Assembly (NCBI RefSeq): GCF_018991925.1
Contig: NW_024753828.1
Span: 4,120,007-4,184,006, forward strand
Direction: 5' to 3'
DNA length: 64,000 nt
Source of the DNA: Homarus americanus
Taxonomy: Eukaryota > Arthropoda > Malacostraca > Decapoda > Nephropidae
Position numbers and translations under genes: made by a program. A model generated the notes under the pieces. It was not told where the DNA came from, made no database searches, and was given only the letters and a program-made list of their open reading frames with translations. Below are positions 38,301 through 49,726 of this stretch, in pieces; the stretch's first letter is position 1; each line of letters begins with the position of its first letter.

Positions 38301-41300
38301 CAGATAAGATGTTCTGGTAGCTTTTCTTGTTATGGTAAAGTTCCGTTGTATTCATTGGAAGGAATGATGAATTCTGTTCAAAGTCTAAAGTTCTGAAAAT
38401 AAAAGTTGTTTGTGAAATGAACCAGAGGTTTGTTCCTGATGCCTAGGGTTTTTTGAACGACTGTTGTACTTCTACTTGTAATTAAGTTGAATTTTACCTA
38501 AAAAAATTATTTTGGGTCATTATATTTATATTAAAGCTGTTCAGGACTAATTTTTACATGCCATCATTCATGTATCAGTGAAAAGAACTTTGAACTTCAG
38601 TTGTTGGTGAAATTAAACTTTAGCAAATTTTGAATGGTGTTGTATACTGTACTTCAGTATTGATACTGCTCTTTAATCATAATAACCCAAGTTTTGGTCT
38701 TAATGTATAGTATTCTGGAAATGACTGCTTTGTATTTCATAAAGAAACACCGTGTTTCATCACTTGAACAGGAAACAACACTTCTGTTCTCTCTTAACAG
38801 TGTAAACATTCTTTACTTATTTACTCCTTCATTTATCCTGAGCAAGTTTCCTTTTCCCCTTTACTGTACTTTGTCTTGCTCAATGTCAGGACATACACGT
38901 TCCTTTCATTCATTACAACTCCAGTCATTCCTTTTTATTCATGGTCATTGCAGTTATGTACTTTCATTTACTTCACTTTTTCATTTTGGTAACAAAAATA
39001 CAGAGGTGATGATACCAGCCTCATGTCCCTGGGGCTAATTGCACTTATGTATAGGCAGTTATTTATCTTTTTCACAACTTTTGGTGTTTTACAGATCTTG
39101 GCTCACCTGTGGATGAAACTGGCTGCACTAACCAGAAAAGTCAGAAATTGAAAGACCTCAAGATTGAATTAAAGATTGTTACTCTTGATGATGATGAAAG
39201 AGAACCCTGCTTTAGATCATTTTTGCCATCAACCAGAGTGGCAAAAGTGAAAATGATGATTAAGAGGCACCTCAAAATCAATCCTGCTATTGATCTGAAG
39301 CTTAGCTACTCTACAAGTAGGGTGAGTTTTTATGTAATGGCAAATACAGTATATAGTGTACAGTGATAATTTACAACCCCACTCCTTGATACATAACTAG
39401 TACAGTATTTTGATATGAAATACATTTTATCTTGCGGTCTTTCAGCATTATTTTAAAGTGTATGGATCATTCAATAATTTTTTTTCTTCATAAAATATGC
39501 AGGGAGAGATGAGACAAGTGTCTTAGTCAAATCTGTTTACCGAGGCATTCTCTTGTTTCCTAAAGACTGAGGATATTTGAAACAGGTTAATTTGAGCTGA
39601 GGGAAATTATATGACAGGAAATATGTACTCTGTGGCAGGGAGTCTAACATACTGTTAGTCTGAGGTGTAAATGAGCTTTTGTGGAAGAAGGTTCTGCAAA
39701 ATGGAATTTCAACAAAAAGTTGAAGGCCCTCCTAGATGTCCTTTTAGGCTGGTGGAAAGTATTTAATGATAGCACTATTGAATGTAGCTCATCAGACCAT
39801 TGATTGTTTAAGTATAATATCTATAGAACAGGGAAATAAATGAAGTATCCCCATAAATGTGCAGTGCTGAAAGTGATCTGGTATGGTTATTGTTGTTGAT
39901 TGTTTTGATGGTTTTCGATCTGCACTGAATTGAGGAGGCAAAGCACCATAGCACCAAACCCAGCCTACAGGTCACATCAATATTACATTTGCGAATGCAT
40001 AAAGCTAACCTGAATGGTTGCTATCTGTACATCTGTAAGGTAGGGCCTCACTCTGAACATAAGTTCAAGTTTAATTGGAGTAGTTTTGGCTAAATTTTTG
40101 ACAAAGTTTTCATGGTAAGACTTGACGTAGGAGTGATTTCTAAATCTCAATGCAGTGTGATGATTGGTTGGTAGTTTTCAGAATTTATGCCGAGTGGTGT
40201 AGCATCAAGCCTCTTACAAAAACAAAAATATTATATACTGTAGTTTGTTTTAGTAGCATAGAAGGAAACCAAATTGGATGTACTCTGCTTAATTATGTGG
40301 ATGAGGTCTTCCTGCAGAGAAGAAAATGTCTTGTAGAGCATTAGAAATGTTATCATGAAACTTAAGCATTCATAGAGATGGGTCTGTGAAGGGTTGAGTC
40401 ATTTGTATTGGAGTGAGTGGTGTTGTTTATCACTGAAAGTAGATATTTAATGTCAAAATAATGTTCTCACACACTGTCCTGTTTATTTATGGCTATTCTC
40501 TAGAGTACAGTAGACCCTTACTAATCGCGAGGGATAGGTTCCAAGAAATGGCGCGAATTGGCAAAACCGTGAATAGCAACTTGTACTACCCTACCTTAGT
40601 GCACTACTGTATACCTATACCAAACAACTGATCAGCCGTGGCAGCACTCATACCCTCTTTTAACTTATCTAATAATAAAACTTTCTTTGTCAGGGTCATC
40701 ACTAAATTCTGCCTTTTACATTTCACTCCACTAGCATCACTAGCACTAACATTAGACAGTCTTTTAGGGGCCATTTCACACAGAAACACTAAAATTTTGA
40801 GAGTACAACATGAGATGCTGCATAGGGTGAATCGTTGTGCTGCAGGTAAAGGCTTGCAAGCTAGCTACCATAGCCACCATCTGCTTACCGCGAATTGTCA
40901 AAATCGCGAATCACAAACTTGCGAATGGCAAGGATCTACTGTACAGTGTATAAAAACAGACAATGGTACTCATTTCAAAATAATTTCTTCCTTTATCCAT
41001 TAATTTACTACAGTATGTGTATTTTATATAAATTTGTGAATTTTGTTATTGCATTATGTCTAAATATATTATCAAAAATATTTGTTTACTTATGATATTG
41101 GAAATATATTTATGCTAAAGTGACTGATCTTGGTGATACACTGTCAGTTAGGTATGCTGTGGTCCTTCTGAGGTCGGATACTCTAATATTGGAGCTGGTT
41201 TCATTGTACAGTACAATAGTTCCTTTGTGCTGGACTCATGATAAGCATTTCGCAATATGTAGCTCTATGTCAGTTTGCTTAGTTCTTCAATAATATTTTT

Positions 41301-44300
41301 TTCTAGTCTCTGTGAGACATCTGTCTTACCCTGGATTCCCTGTTTGGGATGATGTATCAGGGTGAATATTTCATCTTTGATATTTTTGTTTAGTGATGCA
41401 GTACATCTTGTTGTAGCGCAGACTTAGAGATAGGCAGAGATACTTTTGGAAGGTTTACTTAATCTCCCAATTCTAAGGCATTAATTACCGTCGAAGGGTA
41501 AAATTTGTGAGATTTGTGACTGGAACTACATTTCTAGATGGTGTGTCTGCCACTACTTTCGCACTAGCTAGAAGATGTTTGAATGTAAGTGGATATTCTT
41601 GTATGGTCAGATACCAATGGGCAAGGTGTCTAGAAAGGTTCTTCCCGTGAAATACGTAGCTCCGTCACTGCTGCGTGGTCTGTGTGTACTGTTATTGGTT
41701 ACTCAAGGATTAGGTCCCCAAAATATCAGGGGTGGATCCAGGATTTTATGTGGGGAAATCAGATTTTGGGTGAATGGAAATAAATTTCCAAGAAAAAGGT
41801 AAAAAAAAAAAAATGTTTTCTTTGGAAAAAAATTTGAAATTTCATGAAATACAGTACCATTAACAAGTATAGTAATAAAACCAAATACAGTTTATGGTGG
41901 TTGTTAATTGACAATAAATGACTTATACAGATTAACAATACAATACAGTACAATGGGGTGTCAGAGTATTCGTCCTCACTTATATGCGTCTGACCCCCTG
42001 AGCCGTCCTTACACTTGAGTCTCTCTCTCTCGCAGGAGCTAACTCACCCAGCATCTCTTTGTAGCTCAGCGTGTTTATCACTTGTCCATACAGTACTCAT
42101 TTGAGAAGAACAAAATTACAATACTGTATAGTCTTCTAATGTGGCTTAGTAATAAATAAAATAGTACAGTATAATACAGTGAACCCTCGAAGATCCGGAC
42201 TAAAAGGGGGCCACCTGTCCGAAAAAAAACAACTGTCCAAATCTTCCGGCGAATGTACTAAATGTATAAAAACGATAAATGATGATATAAAAAACACCAA
42301 AAATACAGTACATATTATCCTGATCACTTGGGTTAGTTATCCAGACTTTTTCCTGTGAAAAAGCCATCATTTTGAGCAACACACTTTGTTGTACTCAAAT
42401 GTATACTGCAGGAAAGGAATTGTTTTTTATCTCTTGTGCAAACTATGTGATGTTTACTGTATATTCAAATTATTTGCTATCTTGCAAGGATTCCAGCAAT
42501 GCAAGTTATATTCTGCCAAGATTAGTCTGTAACATTTTATAAGATAAAAATTTTAAGCTTAAAACTACCTTCACCCTGTTTTGAGAAGGCTTCTTAGGGA
42601 GGCTTCTTAGCCCAGAACCCACAAAGTTTTTGTCCGAATCTTCCAAAATCTGGATTTACAGGGTCTGAATCTTCGAGGGTTCACTGTATAAAACTAAAAA
42701 AAAAAATGAAGAGTATGGGTGTATATATATGGGAAATATAAAATAGTGGATGATGCAGACGACGCACATGTACAAAAGTGTATGTGAAGTGACTGATATT
42801 AGTGCACTGTACTCGCATAATGAGGACTCCATGTATTTCTTTGGCCATTGAACCAACATTTCTCTAAATAGTGTTCCTTTTTCTTACAAATGTTGCAGTA
42901 GGTCACCCTCTCCTTAAGTTTTGTTCCTGTATTTTCTGTGGTTATTCTGAAGCGAGAGTTCTAGCTCAAGTAGTTTTTAGTTTTTGGAACTCTGGTAAAT
43001 CTTATCAGCATAGTTGACATGTGGTGAACTCTTCTTTGTGAACTTCCATTTATGGATCCTGTAGAACCAGAGAACATTGTACATACAGGACTCTGTAATT
43101 TGTGTCATGTTGTCTAGTTATTTTATTATCTCTAGTCAATCCAATTTGAGGATGACAGTTGGGAATTTTTGGGATCTCATTTCAACTACTGTATGTTGTC
43201 TACAGACCTTTACAATCTACCATTCTACAGACCCATGCAATGAAACCTCCTAAACTACCGGTGCAGTACTGAAAAAACTAATAAAATCTGTCTTGAATGT
43301 TGGGTAGTCAAGACCAGGTTGTGAGAGTGCATTTGCGGTCAGCATGAGACTAGAAATTAAAAATATGAGAGAAAGACTGTTCGTGTGCTTTACAGACTGT
43401 TGATGCCTTTTTCAGAGGAAATTATAGGATGCTGTACTGTATATACTTCTCTAAAACAAAATGATAAGTTAAAGGAATTTGGTTACAAAGGTCAGAAATA
43501 ATATGTATTATGGCTGAGAAACAACAAAAAACATTGCCAAAACCATGTTCTCATAAATTGTTCCATTTACCATTAACACAAAACCAGATGACACTTGGTA
43601 TATCAAATTAGTTTTCTTTTTGTTTTCCTCATCTATTATAAAATCATTTGTTGTAATTCTAATATGTACTTGAAATATATTTATGCAGTAAACAGTGCAC
43701 TGATATATAGTACAGGTAGTTCTGCTATAACGCGATAATTGTGTTCTTGTAAAATATCGTGTTATAGAAAATCGCGTAATAGAAATAACAGGGCTTATGG
43801 AGAAAATAGGGTTAGGTGCAGATTACTCGAAATGGAAAAAATTTAGTAGTTAGCCGAACACAAAGGATAGCAGTCTAAATAAATGTTACATTCATATCTA
43901 ATAATGAAATCATACAGTAAATGTAACACTTTACCTTGAAAAAATATGAATGTAACTTGATGGGGGAGAAGGGTGATTTTGAGGTTGATAAAATCGAGCT
44001 TCTCTTCAAGTGTTATATCCTTTCTTTTACGATCATCACCGGGAATTCTATCACCAGAACACTTCTTGGAGATATTCTTCTTTACCATATTCACAGTTAA
44101 TACCACAAAATTGGAGAAATAGTAAGCAAAAATCGCGTTATAGCAAACAAGCGTTCGCGTTATACAAATATCGTTCCTAATTCATAAATTGCGTTAGAGC
44201 AAATTCGCGTTATCAAAACACGCGTTATAGCAGAACTCATTGTATCCCCTTGGAACTGACCACCACGGCATCATCATCAGCCATGAGCCATGCCAGAACA

Positions 44301-44825
44301 TTGTTTGTAAAGATATCTTCCCTGTCCTTTTTAGTCACACATTTTCACAGTGTCTAATGTTGAAGTTAGTAAATAAACTTTTAACTAATTTGATTAGTTC
44401 ATATATTATATTCTAGAGTACAGAAAAAAATACAAAACAGTCAAATGTAATTGAGAAAAATGCCAACTGCCAGGGCTTTTGAAGAACATTTACAGATAAA
44501 ACATGATTATCTGTTTACATGTACTGTAATATTGCTAGCTACTCTGGTAAGATGAAAAATTAATAAGGAGTCCCTAATATATTAATCACAGTTTGCTTTT
44601 TTCTCATTACAGTACAGGGGTATAGGATTTGACCAATTGTAGCAATGCAAATTGATTTTTTTTTCATTATTTATGTACCTGTACTGTTTCTATAATTACA
44701 TGAAATTTATTATCCCTCTTGAATTTCAGGGTGGAGAAACATTTGAAATTCCAATGGACAATGACATGCAAGAAATAGCATTTTATTCCATCAGTACAGG
44801 AGACATACTGCTTGTCAGGTGGTAA
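23301..44825 (+). CDS. TBCE: Tubulin-folding cofactor E (tubulin-specific chaperone E), complete, 11 coding exons
   Basis: Cytosolic chaperone that takes alpha-tubulin and, with cofactors C and D, releases assembled alpha/beta-tubulin. Exons: 23301-23479, 25710-25818, 27456-27535, 29632-29817, 30831-30981, 31537-31667, 32772-32901, 33747-33866, 35992-36163, 39095-39321, 44730-44825. Lengths sum to 1581 nt (526 aa), essentially the human length. Domains: CAP-Gly at about 1-75 (RIGNRVESDGARGTVRWIGE, WYGVDWDD, GRHNG in place of GKNDG, FIRPAKLNPG); leucine-rich repeats at about 123-395 (LHYLDLSNSLLSSW, LKHLMVANNPLE); ubiquitin-like domain at about 438-526. It ends in LLVRW like the human protein. 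The exon 6 donor (AAG|GTCTTT) is weak but keeps phase. The ATG directly follows acceptor CTGCAG, so a 5'-UTR exon upstream is likely. Introns are full of transposons. No AATAAA was noticed in the 300 bp after the stop. Confidence 0.95.
23730..24279 (-). mobile_element. LTR-like repeat, third copy, in TBCE intron 1
   Basis: Read on minus it begins TGTAGTGGAATTCTCCCCTA, has GGGTATATAAGC as a TATA box, then CAAGCAACACCTCCTCCTCT, the GAGCGAGG/CGCCAGGCAG block, and CACCAACCAACTCTC. It matches the 14.1-14.9 kb pair. GC-rich against an AT-rich background. No internal retroelement genes. Confidence 0.55.
24574..25561. mobile_element. Tigger-like MITE in TBCE intron 1, 'CAGGTATCC' family
   Basis: TA at 24572-24573, then CAGGTATCCATCATTTTACA; right end GGAGGGATATCTG followed by TA. 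988 bp. Internal ACACAATCCTA...GTGAA and CATAAAGGGAATAAATATTT blocks appear twice inside and recur at 61.4-61.5 kb, suggesting internal duplication. Confidence 0.7.
27796..28300. mobile_element. Partial Tigger-like element with internal tandem duplication
   Basis: The left end TA|CAGTGGTCCCTCGATTGAC matches the 4025-4852 family; no right terminus was found. Two copies of a block of about 110 bp (CTCTTGAATATTTTTGCATT, ATTGGTCATT(T/C)TGAAATT, TTAACATATTGATAATATAC) lie at about 28010-28115 and 28195-28295. Confidence 0.6.
28330..28570 (+). pseudogene. Degraded LINE ORF2 tail in TBCE intron 3
   Basis: The plus frame reads GRLRPFSHVVIMEEINWVK, a decayed form of the L-R-W-F-G-H-V-x-R-M-E-E-x-N motif near the end of several LINE ORF2s; stops follow. 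Related in type to 53.35-53.74 kb. Confidence 0.55.
28770..29180 (+). pseudogene. LINE ORF2 C-terminal zinc-finger relic in TBCE intron 3
   Basis: The frame DSHTLSHYILTCPMTSSYR followed by DLPRFA resembles the C-x-x-C ... H-Y-L-L-x-C-P end of jockey-like ORF2 proteins. A 3'-UTR-like stretch ending near GGGGGTGCCCAATAAACTAG follows. Family assignment is tentative. Confidence 0.5.
29290..29400 (+). repeat. Possible tRNA-derived repeat (A-box-like)
   Basis: AGCATGGCACAGTGGTTCAT resembles a Pol III A-box region as in tRNA-derived SINEs. No convincing B-box follows, so this is weak. Confidence 0.22.
31794..32381. mobile_element. piggyBac-like MITE in TBCE intron 6
   Basis: Flanked by TTAA on both sides (31790-31793 and 32382-32385). 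Inverted ends CCCTCTCAGCCT(C) and (AA)GGCTGAGAGGG. 588 bp. TTAA duplication plus CCC ends are diagnostic of piggyBac-type transposition. No transposase. GGCGTCGTG and similar CpG words persist near the right end. Confidence 0.85.
34790..35240. other. Compositionally distinct block in TBCE intron 8
   Basis: Rich in CG dinucleotides and short inverted pieces (CCCGTCGAGGGAGAACGG against CCTCCCTCGAGGGAAGACGG). No open frame of note and no clear inverted termini. Possibly an LTR or untranslated part of a retroelement; origin not determined. Confidence 0.3.
36299..37330 (-). pseudogene. LINE ORF2 relic with (ATG)n 3' tail in TBCE intron 9
   Basis: On minus, a broken zinc-finger stretch at about 37.2-37.3 kb precedes KFYSLGNMIRARGGAVTNSV and AKIRNGWRKFRS, a decayed L-G-D-M-L-x-A-x-G-G-x ... 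R-x-x-x-W-x-K-F-R motif, then TGKERCMQLV and stop-ridden sequence. The 3' end is marked by an ATG-type simple repeat (CATCATCAT on plus) at 36299-36316. Family probably RTE-like or a relative. Confidence 0.65.
37385..38390 (-). pseudogene. Tc1-like transposase relic split by a MITE
   Basis: On minus, 38390 to 38200 gives SGPVLMVQGVDQHNLAPSHT with a decayed D-N-A-P-x-H-T motif. Joined across the MITE, 37498 to 37385 continues the frame with LQNMNIKVFKWPGNLSDLKP and IKNIWTIFTKRL, the S-P-D-L-N-P-I-E-N-L-W motif of Tc1 enzymes. The third acidic residue site and flanks are degenerate. Only the C-terminal catalytic part is seen. Confidence 0.75.
37499..38199. mobile_element. Tigger-like MITE inserted in the Tc1 relic
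   Basis: TA|CAGTAAGTCCTCGCTTAACG at the left; right end CGTTAAACAAGGGTTTACAG|TA. 701 bp. The termini are inverted over about 23 bp with several mismatches, including the last trinucleotide (CAG at both ends on plus). CpG-rich internal words (GGCGGGATGTTATCC) remain. TBCE intron 9. Confidence 0.75.
40508..40941. mobile_element. Internally deleted Tigger with transposase N-terminus, TBCE intron 10
   Basis: TA|CAGTAGACCCTTACTAATCG at the left, GCAAGGATCTACTG|TA at the right, 434 bp. Minus frame 40789-40604 reads MAPKRLSNVSASDASG and then MTLTKKVLLLDKLKEGMSAA, which matches the N-terminal helix-turn-helix start of jerky/Tigger transposases (K-R ... M-T-L-x-x-K-x-x-L-D-x-L-K-E-G). Confidence 0.8.
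42177..42686. mobile_element. Tigger-like MITE, TBCE intron 10, family 'CAGTGAACCCTCGAAG'
   Basis: TA|CAGTGAACCCTCGAAGAT and, at the right, ATCTTCGAGGGTTCACTG|TA on plus (first base differs). Further internal pairing is seen at CCGGAC/TCTGAA and at TGTCCGAA/TGTCCGAATCTTC. 510 bp. No frame. Confidence 0.85.
43713..44242. mobile_element. Internally deleted Tigger with transposase N-terminus, TBCE intron 10
   Basis: TA|CAGGTAGTTCTGCTATAACG and CGTTATAGCAGAACTCATTG|TA, 530 bp, with many CGCGTTATA subterminal words. Minus frame 44106-43843 contains GDDRKRKDITLEEKLDFINL, the K-R-K-x-I-x-L-E-E-K-L-x-I-I start of Tigger/CENP-B-type DNA-binding domains. Confidence 0.85.
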
Positions 44826-45127
44826 TATTATGTGTGCGTTGCTACCGCTGGTATTGTTATGTGAGTATATATACACACACTGGCTTGTATAATGTAATGT
44901 AAAATTACAGTATGTAGATGTATGCTATTATGTATAATGGAGGTAAATGAGAGAAAACTGTATAGGGACTTTAACACCTGCTGTAATGTTTATTATGGGG
45001 TGTAGGGGGAGCAAGACAATATCTTATACCACAGGCAGTAGACTGCTCAGTGTGAGTCCTTTATCAGAGGGGTGTTAAATTGAATCATTTGTAATATTCT
45101 GTCCTTTCTCTCCCTCAAATTTGAGTA

Positions 45128-46022
45128 CAGTAAGATCTTGTATTTCGCGAGTAATATAGACTGGAAAAGTTGCGCCAAATGCAAATACTGTACAAAAAGT
45201 AATGGTAAAAATAATGTTATAGACTAGCCACTCTACATCAACCTCTGATTTTCCAATTTATAACCTCCAAATGATACAAATTCTGCCTTTATTGACCTGA
45301 TTGTGCTTTCTGGAAAACCAGTAATCTTTCTTATCTCACGAGTTTTTAGGCCTTCCTCAAGTAACTTATCACATGCTGCTTATCCTGCATCGAGACTTGG
45401 CAAACTTAACTCCCTTATGATAGTCCCGCTTCTCCTTTTCCTTATTTGGCTGCTTAGGTGGATCTGTCCCACCAGCACCAGTCCAGTAGAGGTAGAGGCC
45501 ATTATCCTGACTCGACAAGTGGTAGCACCACCCAAGAAAGCATACAATAACAGCCCTAACAGTCGGTAGCATGGCGCGGGAGTAACTATTACGAGGGCTA
45601 TGACTTCATACAAGACGGTGGCCAGCTGTTCTGTCTCGTGTCCTGTGAAATGATTGCCAAATGGCAACCCGGTATTTATTTATTTTACTTATTATAATTA
45701 TATTTATTTACTGTATTCTTCACATATACTGGTACAGTATAAAGGTGGCACATTTCATCCAGGCAGTCATGAAACTGGCTCAAGAGAAGTGTGTGGCTGC
45801 TGCCTGTATGCCCTGACTTCACACATGGGGGGAGGGAGTGTGTGGCTGGCCAGTTACCAAAAAACATAGTTATGCTGCAACATAAAATATTACAGCGTTC
45901 AGCTAGATGGATCTCGCAAACTCACGATATTTTATGCCAAATATAAGACTTGGTTACATTAGGTAGTGCTCGCAAAATTCAAAAACGCGAAATTAAATCG
46001 CGCAAAATATGAGATCTTGCTG
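45128..46022. mobile_element. Internally deleted Tigger with helix-turn-helix relic
   Basis: TA|CAGTAAGATCTTGTATTTCG and CGCAAAATATGAGATCTTGCTG|TA termini, 895 bp. On minus, at about 45365-45285, the frame LEEGLKTREIRKITGFPEST followed by IRSIK matches the psq-type helix-turn-helix of Tigger transposases. The rest of the enzyme is gone or shifted. Confidence 0.8.
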
Positions 46023-47895
46023 TACAGTACTGAATTTGGTTCAAGGACGTTTACAGTTTTATTTAAAACAAAGATCTTTGTCAATATCTTCTGCATAGAA
46101 AAAATAAGTACAGGAAACTGGAAAAGTTAAACATAAGAACACTTGAGGACAGGTGGACCTCAACATTCAAGTGAGTGCCATAAACCTCAAAACCACAGGT
46201 GTTAAAAATTTATAAATTAAGAATAAATAAATACAGTAAAGATATAGTGAAAAGAAAAACGTTACTTGAACTTTCCAATGATGATGGTGGTTTTAATCCA
46301 CTCATTATTGAATAATTTTAAATTTTCACAAAAAGGCATCAATGTTTTCTTTATCTTTGTATCAGAATCATTTTGAGCACTTATTTTACACTTTGGGGCA
46401 TGATTAAGACTTTCATAGATGACTCTTCAGGAATGTAAAGATCAAATGCATTAAAAGTGTTTAATGACATCTTTACTTATAGGGTTCATTCAGAAAGGTA
46501 TGTCAGATGCTGACAGAGTTGAGGGGCTGGGTGCATTATTGCTTTTATGCACTTATCCTAATGCTGAATGCTAATTTTTGCCTTGCTACCTGTATTTTAG
46601 TTTAATTTTTTTTGTTGGAACACAAGAAACAATTTATGTGCACCTCAAAGGACATTACTCAGTCTAGCATTTATATCCGGAGCTAGCGGATGGCAGCACC
46701 ACTAGGGGTCACAGCCTCAAGTTAATGAAGCCACAAATACAGAAAACTGTCTGAACTATAACTTCTTTGGAGTGAGGGATGTGAACTCTTGGAAATAATC
46801 TACCAATGAATGTTGTGATTGCACTGAGTATGAGTTTATTTAACCAGACTTGACCAACGCTGGCACTTTTAGCTACATTCACGTGCCCGTATATACCCAG
46901 TACCTACAAACAGTGCATAACTGAGAATAGACTGACCACTCAACTGGCTGGTGAGTTAACCAGAGAAAAAGAGTATAAATTATAGTAAAGTAGAAGTACT
47001 GTACCATACAAGTACAGTACAGTATAGCTGTAATTATTAAATGACTTTCTTTATATACTTCAATTTATTTTAGATCTGCTTTGGAATACCTTGCCATATT
47101 TAACCTCCAGACCACAATTTGTTGAAACCCCTTACCACTGGTGTTAAAATGGTACAGTATTTGTACTGTATGTTTTAAGTCATTGTGAGTAATCAAAATC
47201 ATGGATGTCAAGTATGTGGATGTTGAAGTGCACCAAGACAGGTACCGTACTTGTATTGTATACTGGTTTATGTAGTTGTAAAAGCATTAAATTTATTTGC
47301 CTGGAGAGCAACCATCAGGTCATCACAGCTAACACACACAAACATAGAGAATGGTCATAAAATGATGATGATGATTGGTGTAAAGAGTAATATTAAATGC
47401 ATTAAAAAACTAATGTAAAATAAACCAACAGTATTTTTCATAGAATACAATACAGTACTGTACAGTAATAGATAAATTTATTAAAACTTATGGAACTATG
47501 ATTTGAGTCAAGTCCTAGTGTATACACACTCGAGTGTTTTAATCAGCTGGTTGTAGGACAAAGTTTTGAGAAGAAACCTAGCACTATCTACAAGCTTACA
47601 ACTTAAGGATGCACTTAAGGTACTTGATAACATAATAAATGACTGCAAAGCAATTTATTTTATAATTTATTACTATTCCTTCATTCTATGTGTAAAAAAT
47701 AAAGTGAATTGCTGTTTTTGTACTTCCCAAGTGCAGAAGTATTAAAAAAGTATATATCAAAAAGAATTATAAATGAATGATTGGTCCTGAAGCCAAATAG
47801 AGTACAGTATTATGTTAGCATGCAGCATTCTGACTTGAGTGATTTGTTCTTAATGTTTTGAGGTTCAGGACCTGGGGAAAGCCATATTATAAGTA

Positions 47896-48484
47896 CAGTT
47901 GTACCCCGCTTAACGCGGTTTCACTTAACGCGGTTCATCTACTCATATACGCGGGAAGCGGCGCGGGCACGATGCGCACAAGGTCGCCCAGTCATCAAAA
48001 CATTACCGAGTTCTTCACCCGCCACCCACCACAGCCGGCCCAAGTCAGTGATAGTGATAATTATAGTGAGGATATGGACTTGTATGGACTTTGAGGGGTT
48101 TGACAAAGAGGCCCTGCAAGCCTCTGTGGTGGATAGTGATACAATTGATACAGGTGATACAGGTGAGGGCCAATAATCTGCCCTCTGCCTCGGAACCAAC
48201 CCCCCATCCCCGTGTGCCCAGCCATTTTTTCTACTAATGTAAGTGTTAAAAAACCTAATATTATTGATATTTCTCTTAATTATTAATTGTGTGTGCATAC
48301 CATCATAAAGTGAAGATAATATTTTTACTACAACATAGTTGTGTGTCGTCAAAAAGTGGAGTTTGGGGGTCGGGCCAGTCTCTATTGGAATTAATCCCAT
48401 ATGTTCTGTTGTTCACTTAACGCGGTTTTCACTTAACGCGGTACCCTGTGGGTTCAATTGACCGCGTTAAGCGGGGTACAACTG
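47896..48484. mobile_element. Internally deleted Tigger keeping the transposase C-terminus
   Basis: TA|CAGTTGTACCCCGCTTAACG and CGTTAAGCGGGGTACAACTG|TA: 24 bp inverted termini without mismatch. 589 bp. Plus frame to 48094 contains SPSHQNITEFFTRHPPQPAQ followed by an acidic end, the S-I-x-x-F-F tail seen at the end of Tigger transposases. TTAACGCGG words repeat inside. Confidence 0.85.
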
Positions 48485-48899
48485 TATCTTTGACTAAATC
48501 CCATTTCAAATATTATCTTTAGATAAGGGAGAATAGAAGCCAAGGTTTCCCTCACAGCCAGGAGAGGGCAAAAGGATAAAAAGTATTGATGTCACTTGGG
48601 GTGTAAAATATTCCGACACCCTTAGCTGTTGCAGGTCACCAATCTTGGGTGGATTCCAGTATCATCCATTCATTTCCAACAAACTTTTCATACCTATTGA
48701 GAGAAGAGAGGGTGTATAAGTCACTAAGCTGTAAAAATGGGATTTCAGAATCAGCCCTTCATTTATGAATTGTGTCACTGCTTGGTGACTCAAGTAACAA
48801 AAGCAAGCTAAAACATATCTTGTTATGGTCGGGTGTGTGCTGGCTGTCTCTCCACATTTTGTTCTCTGCTTGTCCTCTCCCTCTTCAAACATCATTAAT

Positions 48900-49724
48900 A
48901 TGGCATCTGCACCTTCAAAGAGCTATAGGAAGGGCATGAAGCTCAAGTTCCTGAATCTTCAGGAGAAGAATAGAGTGTTAAGACAGGTGATGCTGGGGCA
49001 TCCATAAATATTGTGTGTGACGAGTTTGGGATCAAGTCTAGCACATTTTATGAAAAAAAAAATCTGGACAAGTTTTGGAAGTCCTCTTTTAAGTTTGAAG
49101 GACCCTGGCAACTCAGAAAATTGCAGAAAAGAATTAAGCCTGTAAAGTTTAGTGACTTGGATCAAGCTGTGTACAAGTGGTACAAGCAAGAACTTGCATC
49201 TGGTGTCAATGTACAAGGCGTGGACATTCAAAATGCTGCAGTTCACTTTGCACAACACTTCAAGATAAAAGGCTTTAATGCAAGTGCAGGTTGGCTTTTC
49301 AATTTTAGAAGCTGTCATTGCTTGGTGAACCAGAAAGTTGTTGCCGAGTCTGACGAAGGAAGTATTGAGCCCTTCAGGAAGCGTCTTTTGAAGATGCTCA
49401 GTTATTGGTCAGCTGATGAAACAAGCCTTTTTTGTAAGGCTCCACCTTCCAACACCCAGGCTTACATGCACCATGCACACGTATCCGGCTGGAAGATGAC
49501 AAAAGATCGAGTCTCATTTCTTGTCTGTGCCAATGCTGATGGCATCCACCTGCTGAAACCGATAGTTGTGCGAAAGGTAAACGAGCCCCGGGCTTTAAAA
49601 AACATTATGAACACCTGACTAGTGATATACAAGGGGAATAAAACTGCCTGGTTCACTCGCGACATCTTCCACACCTGGTTTCACAGCCACTTTGTACTTG
49701 TCGTCATCAAGGATTGGATGGAAG
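48900..49724 (+). pseudogene. Older Tigger/jerky-type transposase gene, N-terminal half, interrupted
   Basis: The start ATG at 48900 gives MASAPSKSYRKGMKLKFLNL, then a frameshift near 48990. The next frame has GASINIVCDEFGIKSSTFYE (helix-turn-helix), KWYKQELASG with HFKIKGFNASAGWLFNFRSC (CENP-B-type second DNA-binding part), SADETSLF (first catalytic Asp region) and a nonsense codon at 49616-49618, then VIYKGNKTAWFTRDIFHTWF. At 49725 it is cut by the insertion of the 49727-51641 element. The second half of the gene is not found on the other side. Confidence 0.8.
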
Positions 49725-49726
49725 TA

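Noticed and set aside
47939..48400. 153-codon minus frame
   Set aside because: It lies across the Tigger MITE at 47896-48484 opposite the real transposase remnant; an antisense artefact.
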